Shown: in pieces, positions 41,201 to 52,680 of the stretch
Layout of the letters: every line of letters starts with the position of its first letter
How positions within the stretch are numbered: position 1 is the first letter of the stretch
DNA from: Nectonema munidae
Lineage: Eukaryota; Nematomorpha; Nectonematoida; Nectonematidae
Length of the DNA stretch: 64,000 nt
NCBI GenBank assembly: GCA_030549495.1
Contig: JAUIRK010001052.1
Location: 1,674,001-1,738,000, forward strand
Direction: 5' to 3'
Program-made: the position numbers and the translations under genes
The notes under the pieces: generated by a model
What the model was told of the DNA's origin: nothing
What the model saw: only the letters and a program-made list of their open reading frames with translations
Database searches by the model: none

Positions 41201-42560
41201 CTCACAATCGTTATTTATTGTTTATATAGTAAAAATCGATGAGTATGGGGGATGTAAGGGACATAAAGGCGGCACATTAAAATGAGAATGCGTGATCATA
41301 AGATAAATGAAATAGTAACTGGTAAAATCTGTAATAGGCATCGCTTTTATATTATCAAGGTGTCATCTGATGAGCTATATAGTTTTAAGAACTTGTCTAC
41401 ATGGAAGATTTATCCTTTTCCAATAAAGAAGGCGTTAGTGTAATAATCTAGTGTTGAATGTTTCAAAAAAGAACCTTGAGGAAGAAACTCGTCCCTTGTC
41501 AATGAAAAATCTTTGCAATTTTATTTTATTAGTTAAGTTTTCAATAAAAAGGTTGAGAAACCATGTTTTAGATGACGAATGTTAAACACTTTTTGTAATT
41601 GAAAAAGAAGAACAGAAATTAAAAAAATTGATTAACAAATAACCAGAGTGTTAGCACATGAAATTGATAAAAAAACCAAGATCAAGAAAGAGTCTACAAT
41701 AGAAGAGCTCTCATATCGCGCGAATTCTGTGTTAAATCTCTGAAAATAGTTTTTCGAACACAGATTGATCAAAATGAATTTCTGGTGAAAGTGGAACTAC
41801 CATGGAAGGATCAGTATAGGATAAAGAATTACCATATAGTAAAAATAGCCATATAGGAGAGATCCTTGAGATATAGTTACCATTTTTCTCTTTATTTAGT
41901 ACACGAAGAGAAGGCCATAATCGAACTAACAAGCGATAAAGTGCTTGGTTTAGTTAGATATTATTATTTTTTGATTTGACTTAAATATGTAAAAGTTAAG
42001 GTAACGTCCAATTAACTAAATATTAACCATTTTAACTTCATTGAAATGTAAACAGACGCCAATAACGGGTTAGTTTATTCAGAAATGATTTTTCTGAATT
42101 TAAAAATTCCATGGTTTTAATTTATCAAATCTATTTTACAAAATAGTCAAACACTTTTGTTTCGGCGAGTACCAAAGTTTTTTATGAACAAGAATTGATA
42201 TTCGTAGTTGTAGAAGACTGACGGCTAACATAATTTTAGGCCATTTAATAAAAGTGTAATCCTTCAACTTTATTTAAAAAAGTTAAATCCTTTATGTGAA
42301 GTCCAGTTACTTCACAATCACGAAAAGTGTTTCTTTCTAAGGTCAGTGAAACAAGTGTAAAAATTATAAAAGAGAGGGGATCTTTAAAGTAAGGAAAAAC
42401 AAATGTTTTTTTATATTGAAGATATAAAATATTTTATTCATTCATCATTGAAATTTTTTTTATCCATATTTCGTCAATATTTTTTTATTTTTATCCACAA
42501 AGACATTGTGATCTACATCAAAATTCTCGCTATATTTGTTGTCAATTAAAAATTTTTTAA
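41201..42560. other. No supported gene
   Basis: At 41275-41420 one frame reads RRHIKMRMRDHKINEI then FYIIKVSSDELYSFKN, faintly like a mobile-element ORF1, but it is short and broken. A 66-codon reverse frame at 41732-41932 matches nothing I know. The rest is AT-rich spacer. Confidence 0.4.
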
Positions 42561-42564
42561 GTGC

Positions 42565-42790
42565 GACTAATTAAATTTATCGCAATACCCCTAATTTTGT
42601 CGAATAATTTCTAATCCTCTATAATTTTTGTAATTCAGCAAAGTTGTCGTAGTCTTGCATAATGTTTGTTTCAATTTCACTTTTTTGTTGCTGCCACCCC
42701 TTAAATTTGTCGCAATCTTTATCAGTTCTTCAGTGGAAATTCTTCGGTCTCCCCTATAATTTTTTGTAATCTTCCATAAGATTGCGTAAA
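42565..42790. repeat. Two-unit tandem repeat, about 132 bp
   Basis: TAAATTTATCGCAATACCCC near 42571 recurs as TTAAATTTGTCGCAATC near 42701, and CTATAATTTTTGTAATTC near 42619 recurs as CTATAATTTTTTGTAATC near 42755. The two units are diverged. Confidence 0.5.
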
Positions 42791-43061
42791 AAATTAAAAT
42801 AAAATGAGGGTTATTGATGATGAATGTGATAATTATCACAAAATTTAGAAAAATATAAATTGCTAAAGACCTTTGCAAACATGATTTTGCAAATAAGATG
42901 GTAAACAAGTTTAGATCTTACAAGCCATGTAGAAGGTGGACTATGGCAGCATTTTCTAATTAGTTTGATATGCCTTGCCTAAACTCATCTATTATTATAT
43001 GCAAGATTAATTCTCCAGGAGATTATTCTACGAGAATAAATAATGGTAGAAAGGTTTATTT

Positions 43062-43382
43062 GAAAACTTGCTCAGTGTTTATTCCAAGAATCTGTAAAAA
43101 TAAGGGCTTCGACACCACAAATTCATGTAAAAGTAAAGTTTCTTTTAAACAATTTTATGGGTATTATACACTATACACTAAAGCAAAAGTTCAAATCAGC
43201 TAGCATCAGAGGACATTTTTCTGGCTGTTAACTCAATAAAATTAGAACAACTAAATAATTCAAAAGGCTACTACCAGGTATATCTGTAAAATTGTTTAAA
43301 AGAAACTTTACTTTTACATGAATTTGCGGTGTCGAAGCCCTTAATTTTACAGATTCTTGGAATAAACACTGAGCAAGTTTTC
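43062..43382. repeat. Inverted repeat with about 96-bp arms
   Basis: The left arm (43062-43158) contains CTTGCTCAGTGTTTATTCCA and GGGCTTCGACACCACAAATT. The right arm (43287-43382) contains their complements, AATTTGCGGTGTCGAAGCCC and TGGAATAAACACTGAGCAAG. Arms are about 93 percent complementary by eye, with a spacer of about 128 bp. A short plus-strand reading frame (42970-43203) runs over the left arm and is probably fortuitous. Confidence 0.8.
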
Positions 43383-43390
43383 AAAAAAAA

Positions 43391-43681
43391 TTTTCTGAAC
43401 TTTTTATTACACGTAAAAACCTTCGGACTACGGCCATATGGCATTTTACTCTAAATTGTATTGTAAAAATTTTACTACTAAAATAACTATTAATTTACTA
43501 ATAATAAGCACAAAATAATAACATAATTTTATATAGATGCAATTCGTATGAAAATTTACATTTTGGTAAAAAAATTTAATGGCAATTTTTTTCAGTATAT
43601 TACTTTAAAATACCATTTAGAGTAAAATGCCATATGGCCGTAGTCCGAAGGTTTTTACCCGTAATAAAAAGTTTAGAAAGC
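43391..43681. mobile_element. MITE with about 56-bp near-perfect TIRs
   Basis: The left arm reads TTTTTATTACACGTAAAAAC then CCTTCGGACTACGGCCATAT. The right arm is its complement, ATATGGCCGTAGTCCGAAGG then GTTTTTACCCGTAATAAAAA. Only about one mismatch is visible over the paired core, so this is among the younger elements here. The centre is AT-rich and non-coding. It abuts the preceding inverted repeat directly. Confidence 0.85.
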
Positions 43682-45405
43682 AGTTGCATTTGACTAGTAA
43701 AAGGGAGATTTTCAGAACTGTAGCACATATTTTCTAAAATTCAATTAGTGGTCCTCAATTAGCATTATGTGCTTATTGGCCTGGGCTGTGCGGGGAAGGA
43801 AGGGGAAGGGGTTGTAACGGTTGACGACAGTTCTTTTAAATTTCGCGATAGGTAAAAATATCTACAAAGCACTTTCCTAGGGAACTGGACACATTGTTTC
43901 ATCCGTGAAAGTAGCACAGCTTCAAACATTATCCGAAGTTATTGGGTGAACTAGTGATGTAAAAACAATGTTTGCAAACTTTTCAGAACATTCTAATAGT
44001 TAATGTGATAACTTAGAGCGTAGAGAAAGTCCTTAACGTGTTTCTTTATTCTTTTTAGCCAAAGGGAGTGATATATAAAAAGAGTAGATGGTATGCAAGC
44101 ATATATTCCATTTATTATTTATCGTTTTGATCTGCTTTGCACAAAGTTAGGAAGAGGAAAAATCAATGGCTCATTTGCGTTTCAAGATTAACATGATGAT
44201 GAAAAAAGTGCAGAAATACTATACTATTACTTTTTTTCATCAGAGTAAGAAGAGATAAGATCTCAAAAGTATCCTCTTTATTGTCGCTTATTTATTTTGT
44301 ATTTATCTTTAAATTAACAATTTTTACATTTCACTGAGATTATCATCTCTAAATTAGGGAGAGCCTTGAGAACTTTAATTACATTTTGGCCTTAATATGC
44401 TTTTTTCATTCTAAGAGATAGACAATCATTTTCTCTACATTTTTCTTCTAGTAGATATATATATGATTTTACATGACAAAAATTTTTAATACCATCCACA
44501 CTCGCTCTTCTTTTGTGTCTTTAGATTTGAGAAGGTACTTACAATTTGCTCAAATTCACAAAGTCTTCCAGGTATAAATCTTTAATTTAAATATGCTAAA
44601 AGATAATGAGCTGTACATACTCATTATTAATCGCTTAAGAATGGATCACGTTATATCCTTGAAAAGTTTATTTTTTTTACATTTGAAGCCTTCAAATTTT
44701 CTGTTATTTGAAAGAAGCTTAGACACAAACATAATGAAATAAATTTTTAGGACGTTAGGAATTGTATGGGATTTTTTTATCAGATTATATTTACCCTAAA
44801 ATTTAAATTTTCAAATATACTTACCAAAAGGTTAAGAAAAAAGTATACATTTAAAATGTTTATGTAACATTAGTGAAAATATGAAGGAAATTAAATGAAA
44901 TGACAAAATGAATCAAATTTATTTGTATTTTTTGGATTTAAATTTTATTGTTTGAGAATGTTTTTAAATTGGATTAAAAAATTTAGAAACCAGTTGTATT
45001 CGATTTATGTTAAAATGAATTTGGAAGGAGGCTTCATGCTAGACCTATTTATTATATTTACATGCATGATCATTTTGCTGTTGAAATTTTACCACATTCT
45101 ATAATTTTACCGCTGTTTTAGCAACATTGCATTTTTCCAGAGATCGATTTTAAATAAGAGAAAATAAAATCAATTACAACTCTTCTAATTTTATTCAGAA
45201 CAAAACTTCTATTTATAGTCTAAGCACATTAATTAAGCAATGCTATTAATTAATAATAATTATTATTAAATAATGTATTTTTATTTTTTTTTCTCCCTAA
45301 AATGTATTAAATAAGATTTTTGACCAAAAATGAAAAAGGGAAAGTAATGTGTGAGGCCAAGGCGATATGAGGCACCATAGTATCTTCAGAACTTATTAAT
45401 CTTAA
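43682..45405. other. No gene seen
   Basis: AT-rich spacer. A purine-rich GC patch (GGGGAAGGAAGGGGAAGGGG) lies at about 43793-43812. No coding recognised. Confidence 0.5.
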
Positions 45406-45642
45406 CTACTGCGACTTTTGGCCATTTTACGTCCCTGCAGGCGCTCCTTTTTTAAGAGGCGATTTAGCAATTCGGTGCACGATCACAAAAACTCCTAAAC
45501 CCAAGAACTTGATGCGACACTTCGATCTGCCTAGTTATGCAAGGAAATTCTTCGATTAGATGCGCACCGATGATATATTAAATGAGTGGTTGACCACCTG
45601 TAGCCAAAGGGCCGTGACCACCTTAATGTGTCTTCGCTGAAT
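45406..45642 (+). pseudogene. Orphan coding-like remnant, family unknown
   Basis: One frame reads CDFWPFYVPAGAPFLRGD, TKTPKPKNLMRHFDLPSYAR, then after a single TAG MRTDDILNEWLTTCSQRA and TTLMCLR before a TGA. Composition and GC content stand out from the surrounding AT-rich DNA and look like decayed coding. I do not recognise the family. It could be an old transposon fragment, a processed pseudogene or an unlinked exon. Confidence 0.35.
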
Positions 45643-45999
45643 TTTAAAATTAAAAACATTTTATTAGAAGTACTTTTGGTAAAGTTTTCAAAACTTCAGT
45701 TCAAACATGAACTTTTGTGAGGTTAAACTAAAAAAGCAATGCAAAATATCTGCGGGTAATATTTTTGCTTAAGTACTTTGAAAGATAGAGGTATTTGCGA
45801 TTTATTAATATGCGTTTGCTATTTTATTGTCGCTCGCTAAACCCTGAGTAGACTTTAGAGCGGACCGGAGCTCAAAATTATTCCACACCCCTCATTTAAA
45901 TAAATTAAAAAGAAATGAGTGAATTTAACTTCAAATAAATCTTTACTTGTTTAGTTAAAATGGGTGACCAATTTTTCCTTGTGTAATTGTCGCCATGCC

Positions 46000-46235
46000 T
46001 TCATGATTAAAACGTTCGAAAACAAAAACTCCGAAAAGTAAAATGTCGGAAATCTAAACATCCGAAAGTCAAAAAATACAAAATCAAAACACATATATAT
46101 TACAAAAGGTCAATTAGAATTTTTAGTTGTTAAATTCGACCCAAATCAAAATTTTAGAATCTTTCTGAACGTTTCGATTTCGGAAGTTTTGTTTTCGGAA
46201 CTTTTGATTTTCGATGTTTTGATGAGACCCTGAGG
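46000..46235. mobile_element. Small foldback element with tandem-unit arms
   Basis: The left arm (about 46005-46075) repeats units such as AACTCCGAAAAGTAAAA and ACATCCGAAAGTCAAAA. The right arm (about 46165-46225) has the inverse, TTTCGGAAGTTTTGTTTTC and CGGAACTTTTGATTTTCG. The centre is about 90 bp of AT-rich DNA. The unit resembles but does not equal that of the 6.5/47.7-kb foldback family. Target duplication was not resolved. Confidence 0.7.
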
Positions 46236-47660
46236 CATTTAACTAAACATAAGAACGAGAGATCACTAGAAATCAAAATACTCAACGTTAATTTACTCGG
46301 GTAAAAAATTATTGCCTCATGATAATCGCTATAAGGACTTTAAGATAACAATTTTGATACTAAAATAGAATGTTGAAAAATGTGAGGAGAATACTTGCGT
46401 AATAAACTAATAGTTAAGATTTCGTAAATAAACACTTCTACCCAAATCAACTTTTTTTAGAAGTCAGGATAAAACATGGACAAAAAATAATTAAAAAATA
46501 ACGTGAAGTTTATTCATATGTGAAATGGATAAAACACAAATTGCATAAAGAAACGCGCATGGTTTTATACTGCACGTGATGAAACTTTTTGTGTCCTTGA
46601 ATGAATCTCGTAAAATTTATTGATCGTTTTCCACTTTTTTCATTTCATTGATTTTAGTGCGTATGAATTACAACGGGTCCTAACTTTCCTTTGATGAATA
46701 TTGAATACTTCAATATTTTGATAGTGTCAAGTGTATATGATCTTCAATTTCAAATCTTCTATGCCATACTTTCTTCGGGCATCTTTCTGAGTAGTAGAGA
46801 AAATAATATAGTGTTAAACCAAGATGTTTACTTTAATTTTTTTCATTTTTTCCATAAAACAGCTTACTAGGTAAATTCTTTTTCTTTCAAATAATTTAAT
46901 TCCTATTAAATCTTCATTTTATTCTCAAATCTAATTCCTAAGTTACGGTAGTTTTTGTTCAAGAGATTATGCACATGCATAATTGCAAAACATCTTTCTA
47001 TTTTAAAAATTTTTTGAGAGCGACATCATAAAAATCACTGGTATTAAAATCGTTAATATTGATTCCTTTTTTTTGAGATACACAAAATTAATTTGAGATA
47101 TTTTAAATGTTCTTTCATTAATTCTAGATAAAGCTTCTTTCATTAATTCTAGATTCTAATTAATTTTCAACTATATATTTATGCAAATATGAGACTGCAC
47201 TTACTAATAAATTTACTACAACTTTTAAAACTTTCATTCTTTTGAACGTCAAATGGTTTGGATATAGGGTAAATATTTTCAGACATTCCCTTCTTGGTAC
47301 GTTACTTGGTGAAAATAATGATGATGATGAACATGATTGAGAAAATTCTTGGAAATCGTGACAATAATATTGAAAGTGGAAATTAATTGTGATATAAACT
47401 TACTCCAAAAATTTGCTATTATTTTGATCTTTTTCAAAAAATAATTTGAAACAAAAATATCGTGTTATTCGATGACCTAATTTAATACCTCAGCCCATTA
47501 TTGTTATTTTACTCTAAAGATATGTTTTTGCAAATTCAAACATTTACTAAATAGAAGTTAAAAGACGCGATAAAAAAATATCTTCATCAAAATCATAAAC
47601 AAAAATATTTATCTTAAGAAATGTTTGCACTTGAAGAACTCAAGGCGTGTCATGCTATAA
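46236..47660. other. No gene seen
   Basis: AT-rich spacer; a direct pair TTCTTTCATTAATTCTAGA (near 47111 and 47133) is the only small repeat noticed. Confidence 0.5.
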
Positions 47661-47701
47661 TCTTTAGACGTCACCGGTTCCAGTGAGAATGTGGGAAAAT
47701 T

Positions 47702-48232
47702 GGATCTATAGGTCACATTCCCTAATGTCAAAATCCCAAATGTCTAAATCTCTAAAATTAAAATCAGGAATGTCTAAATCCCGAAAATCAAAACCCCGAA
47801 TGTCTAAATCATTTATCTTAATAATGTTTATCCATACTACTAAAATACGTAAATACTCATATTCAAAATAATTCCTCCATTTTTCAAATTTTTCAATTTT
47901 ATCCTCATTTTTTATCAATCATTTTTATTCTTCGTTTTTTATCAATATAATAATATAAATAAAATAAAAGACTTTCTCCGTTCAATTGCCCATAATATTT
48001 CATTATAAAAATGAATATTTTTATATGTTTGTTCTCTTAAACATATTATTTTTTTTAATTTTTGAGTTTTCAACATTCTGCATTTTAACATTCGCGATTT
48101 TGCCTTTCGGGATTTCAACATTCTGGATTTTAACATTCGGAATTTTGTTTTTCCGGTTGTTGATTTTCGAGATTTTGGTTTTCAGTATTTTAACACTCGG
48201 GATATTTTCATTCGGTATTATGAACGGCACCG
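47702..48232 (-). mobile_element. Foldback element with tandem-repeat ends, copy 2
   Basis: A 531-bp inverted copy of the element at 6494-7009. It has the same AATGTCTAAATCCCGAAAATC-type arms (up to 20-bp phased blocks) and the same central region (AAACGAAGAATAAAAATGA on the reverse strand). It is flanked by a perfect 9-bp duplication GGGAAAATT (47693-47701 and 48233-48241), which is itself a unit of the MULE array it landed in. The ends therefore are GGATC on one side and a CGGTGCC-like edge on the other. Confidence 0.88.
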
Positions 48233-48289
48233 GGGAAAATTACCATGGGGAAAATTGCCAGGCGAAGCCATTGCTTTAAAACCTAATCA

Positions 48290-49400
48290 AATCAAATTTT
48301 ATAAATTTTATGTTTCATTCAAGAATCCATCGTAAAAAGTGGATAAAAAATGATACATTACGTGTAAAAAGTGTTACAATATTTTATTTGAAAAAATATA
48401 AAAACTTTATTTAAAAATAGTGAGCAACTAAAACATATGCATGTTATTGCTATCATACTTTGAAATTAGATTTCCAAAGCGAACATTAAGATCTCTCTAT
48501 TTTTGCGCCTTTCCACTTGGACTCTTGTTGCACCAGCAAAATTTTATTTTAAAAATAATCCATTAATTTCCAAATATCAGGGTGACTACTGCTGACAGAT
48601 TTATTCAAAGAGTTATGAAAGGCCTCAGTGCCATTATTGGTACGAGGCAATGATTGATCAAAAAAGGATAAACTTCCCAGATTTTAATAAGAAAAAGAGG
48701 GGATCTTAAAATATCTTCAAAAGCAGATATGAGATTTATTGGAATGGAACAAACGCAAGTGCTGTGAAATGACGCATTTTTAAACCAAATTCCATATAAG
48801 TATGGTAGTTCTTTTTCTCTCCTATGTTAACGGTTTTTCTATTGAGAGCTTGTCCATGGAAAAAACAACCGCTATAAGTGGCATTAGGAAACACATGATT
48901 TACTGCTTTTAAAGAAACTTTTTCAAAATCACCTGTTACACGCTCAGGAAATTGCCAAAAATTTCTTTGATTTTTTTGTAGACATCTGGGTAAGTATCCC
49001 CTTATTTGTTCGGCAAACGGGCAAAAACTCTTAGAATTTTCAATCTGAATATGAATCGTAAGAACTTGGTATTATATTTCAGGAACAAACTTGAACGTGC
49101 GATCGATTGCCCAATTTTATAGTCCGATGAGCTCTTCATCTGAAGCAAAGATTAATGTTATATCAGCATCATTTATACCAGGAATCAAATTAAAGAAATT
49201 TAGCTTCTGAAGTAAGACATTCAAATTGCAATAGAATATCGTTGCCATTTCTTCTAAATGGAGCAGGAGAAGAAACGAATTTTTCTTGTTTTCTGATATT
49301 CCTACTGAAATGATGTCAACTTGGCAATTTAGAAAGTGTACATGAGCCGTAACAAATTCAGACACTAAAGAACGACTTGATTGATGTGAGGAACTCATTG
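48290..49400 (-). pseudogene. Second MULE transposase remnant (broken)
   Basis: Minus-strand frames read ELIGL-NWAIDRTFKFVPEI (equivalent of ADGTFK-x-V-P), YQVLTIHIQIEN, PFAEQIRGYLP, FPERVTGDFEKVSLKAVNHV and FPNATYSGCFFHGQALNRK. The last pair gives the DFE Glu/Asp and the GCFFH motif that define Mutator-like transposases. Unlike the 28-kb copy, DFE and GCFFH are intact here. The N-terminal part (MSSSHQSSRSLVSEF, 49398 downward) is not informative. Several stops and shifts are present, for example right after EELIGL at 49117. Confidence 0.75.
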
Positions 49401-50039
49401 CATCGTTTAAAGTTCGTTGAGTTTATTGATCTTCAAGTTTGTCTTTTTCTGATGAGTGTATGTATATACTGATTCACATTTTTCAAAATTTCCAAATATC
49501 CATTTTGCAAGGGTTTCTGCACTTTTGCTTTGCAGACTATATATTTTCGTTCAATGCAATCCCAATAAATAACAACACCCATTTTATTATTGCAATTTCT
49601 ATGATACATATATATTGTAATTCATCAACGAGAATGTTTTGCCTCTTTCACTCTTTATCACAGACGCCATGATGGACAAGTAGATTCAAAAAAATGTTTA
49701 GAAATACAGTGTTCAAGCTTTCCCTTTTTCTTTCTATACGCATCAATCAAGTGAGTCAGAGTTTTCTTCTAAAATCTAAAGTGACAGACATCGTTCTTCT
49801 CTTTGTTGATTTTTCTATTACACGATTATTGATTTTTATATAGGAACAGGAAAGATAAAAACTTATTCTTCAATTAATTTTCCGCTTTCAAATTGCCATA
49901 CTTTTCGCTCAAGTGCTCTCAGTTCAATGCTTTAGTGATTCCTCACCCCCATCTCTTATTATTATTATTATTATTATTAATCTTTTTAATAATATATATT
50001 TCAAGTTTGCTGAATACAGTGGTCATGTTCATTTTTCAT
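49401..50039. other. No gene seen; ATT microsatellite
   Basis: AT-rich; contains (TTA)n at 49957-49979. No coding recognised. Confidence 0.5.
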
Positions 50040-50560
50040 GAAAATCAATCAAATCTGAAAAATTGATTCAAATACGGCAGCTCATATCAAAATTAGACTT
50101 TATCTATAAATAAATATAAGAATTTAAATCTAAAGAAATATTTTAGGAAATAATTTTTAGAAATAGAGCTCAAATTTGATTGACATCTACAGAAAGCTGC
50201 AGACCCGTATTTCGAAACTAAGTTAAGAAATGAAATTAACATGATCGATTTAGTAAAAAAGGCATACCTAATTTTAAATTTGATGAATGTTTTTGTACAC
50301 AATTTCAGATCTAAACCACTAATTTGATTGACACTTACAAAAATTTTAAAATCCTAATTGAGAAAATTAAGTCCAGATATGGAATCAGCATGTTCCATTT
50401 GGTATAACAAGTATGGTTTATTTGATATTTGATTGAACTTTTTGTAAATATATTTATCATCAATCAAAATTTTGACTTATAAAATTGTTACAACACCGCT
50501 ATGTTTATTGGAAAAATATGTTTGCGTTCAAAACATTATATCATTATAAATTTTGAAGGG
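50040..50560 (-). repeat. Degenerate satellite, reverse copy
   Basis: Three or so units, reading on the minus strand AAGTGTCAATCAAATTAG, TTTTCTCAATTAGG and AACATGCTGATTCCATATC. The block AATTTGATTGACA recurs at about 50174 and 50321, a period of 147 bp. Same family as 40240-41200. Confidence 0.75.
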
Positions 50561-50666
50561 TGTATCTAGTATACATGGGCGTCCGCTGCAACATTTCCAG
50601 GGTGGGGGAAAGAAAAATGGAAAAGAATGCATTTATTGGTAAAGGTGACATCTATGAATCATGAAA

Positions 50667-52680
50667 TCATATAAACACATTATATATAAAAATTGGAGAG
50701 AAAAAAAATTTTAATTTGAGCTTTCTCTTTCCTGCACTTCTTGAGCTACTTTGAAATAAAAACTGCAAGCGTCTTGGGTTTTGTCGAAATCTATCGATCA
50801 CTTTTTGAATGATTTTATTTTTGTTCTCACAAACCATTCTTCGGTGAACACTCATCATGCACAGTCCAGATAAACTTCCATTTGCCATTGTTGACTCCAA
50901 GTTTTTATCCTTCTCATAGTTCTAAAGGACCTCTCCACTGTGCACGTTGTTACAGGTAATGTTATAACAATAACAATGGCCGGACGATCAGAAGGAAATA
51001 AATGTGAGCATTCTTTGAAGTCCATCTTAGCATCCATCATTATGTTTTTTCCTTGCTGACCATATTTCAAACCAAGTGAATGCTTCAGCTTCAAAGTTCT
51101 CAATTTCATATAGTTTATTGATATTTGCAATATGCTTCATGTATTCTTCCTTTGTCAGCTTCACATTTGTTGTGGGTGAAGTGAAAAGAGGCTAAAAGTT
51201 TTCTTATTTTCAGCAGTGAAACGGCTTTCCAGTGATGATATCATCGAGTTTAAGTATGGAAAATAGACTGATCTACAAAAATATTCTTCTATTGTTGAGC
51301 CACCAATAATGGAACGGAATTTTTGTCGGCCACACTGCCTAGTAGGGGTTAACTCAATGTCCAATTTTTCAGCCAGTTGTTCAACTTTCGAAAAAATTTC
51401 TTTGAATTGTTGTTCTGCTTTTTGCCTATGGCCATGGAATACATCTAATTCCTGAACATGATCACATGCTTTCATTACATCGAGTTGAATGGTTTGAAGA
51501 GCTTGTGTTACAGATTCTAGTCGTGCTGAATAGGTTGAAATTATATTCAAACAGACGAGAAAAGTTACTGTACTTGAAGTTACTTCCAACTGATGTGCTT
51601 CTTGGCATGTTTTACCAAAAGCTGTATTAGCAAGAGTACATAACTGATCAAAAATCTTGTCGAAGTTATCTGAAAAAATTCTAATACTTTTGTATTTTGC
51701 AGTCCAGTGTCTTTCACTTAGCAATGGCACACTTGGAATAACTTCGGAGCCGCCTCAAAATTGTGTGACTCCGTCTTCGGCTCTGGAGCAAATATTTTTT
51801 TTATGGCTTCTGCTCCGACTCAGGCTCCGACTCCGAAGTTTTATATATTATAATAGAGAGATGCACAAATGAAAAAGCTGTTGCATCATTTATTTATGGT
51901 TTGTTCTCTGTAAATAGAATATGAACATGAACTAAAGCTGATTATTTATATTTCAAGGTTATATATGTAACAATTGTGCTTTTGATACATCACGAATTAT
52001 ACGTTTGGAGTCAGACATAGGGAGCCGCTTTTTTGTTATTTGTGACTCCGGCTCTTCCTCCTAGTAATAAAAATTTGCGCCTCCTGCTCCAACTCCGGCT
52101 CCGAAGCCCTGGGAATAAGAGATCTTCTCTTTGGACTCTCCCGAAAAAACTTAATTGTAGCTTTGACTGTGGCAATAGCGCGTCTTATTTCAGGAACTGC
52201 ATTAGGTCATTTACAACAAGGTTTAGTCTATGTGCAGCGCAATGAACAAATACAGCTTTTGGATACATGCTCTTTATTTAAGCTTAAACTACACCTTCTT
52301 TTCCTGCCATTGCAGAACAACCATCATATCCTTGGCCAAGTCGTTTTTATAGAGTTAACCCAAATTTTGTACGCTGATCAATGATGCATTGGAGGCAGCA
52401 TCCATTTCACGTAGTGTTGCAAACCCAAGAAATTCCTCTCGAATAATATTATCAGATTTAGTTGTGTCAACCATCCATCCGTACACCAAGTGACAGTTGC
52501 TCCTTTCCCGATATGTCATCACTTTCATCAGCAATTATTGAAAATCCCTGTGAAATTTTGACCACAGAAACAATATCCTCCCTTATAATTTCTGCACACA
52601 ATTTGATAAGTTCATTTTCCCACACGGGCAGAAGTATAGCGATCAACTGAAGAACTTTCTAAATGATTTTGAAGCTTCTT
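50667..52680 (-). pseudogene. hAT transposase (DUF4371/hATC type), broken
   Basis: Reading minus strand from the right: KISQGFSIIADESDDISG (catalytic Asp-Glu region, about 52560), EEFLGFATLREMDAASNA, LGQGYDGCSAMAGKEG (the GQGYDGA-x-M motif, about 52325), PKAVFVHCAAHRLNLVVND (about 52230), then beyond the MITE SERHWTAKYKSIRIF (equivalent to E/T-R-W-x-A-R) and finally SDRPAIVIVITLPVTTCT followed by VERSFRTMRRIKTW, the hATC signature. At least three stops and several shifts interrupt it. The group is the one behind vertebrate ZMYM1 and THAP12 (PRKRIR). Confidence 0.85.
51742..52111. mobile_element. hAT-type MITE inside the hAT transposon
   Basis: GC-rich inverted ends around an AT-rich centre: CTTCGGAGCCGCC at the left; CAGGGCTTCGGAGCCGGAGT reading inward from 52111. 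Internal repeats of CTCCGACTCCG type occur in both arms. Flanked by GGAATAA (51735-51741 and 52112-52118). It separates SERHWTAKYK from the upstream part of the same transposase, so it landed after the hAT. Confidence 0.8.

Noticed and set aside
41275-41420. Faint resemblance to a LINE ORF1 (FYIIKVSSDELYSFKN)
   Set aside because: Too short and broken, and the resemblance rests on a few common residues.
42970-43203. A 77-codon plus-strand frame (ICKINSPGDYSTRIN)
   Set aside because: Half of it is the arm of an inverted repeat, and no family resemblance was found.
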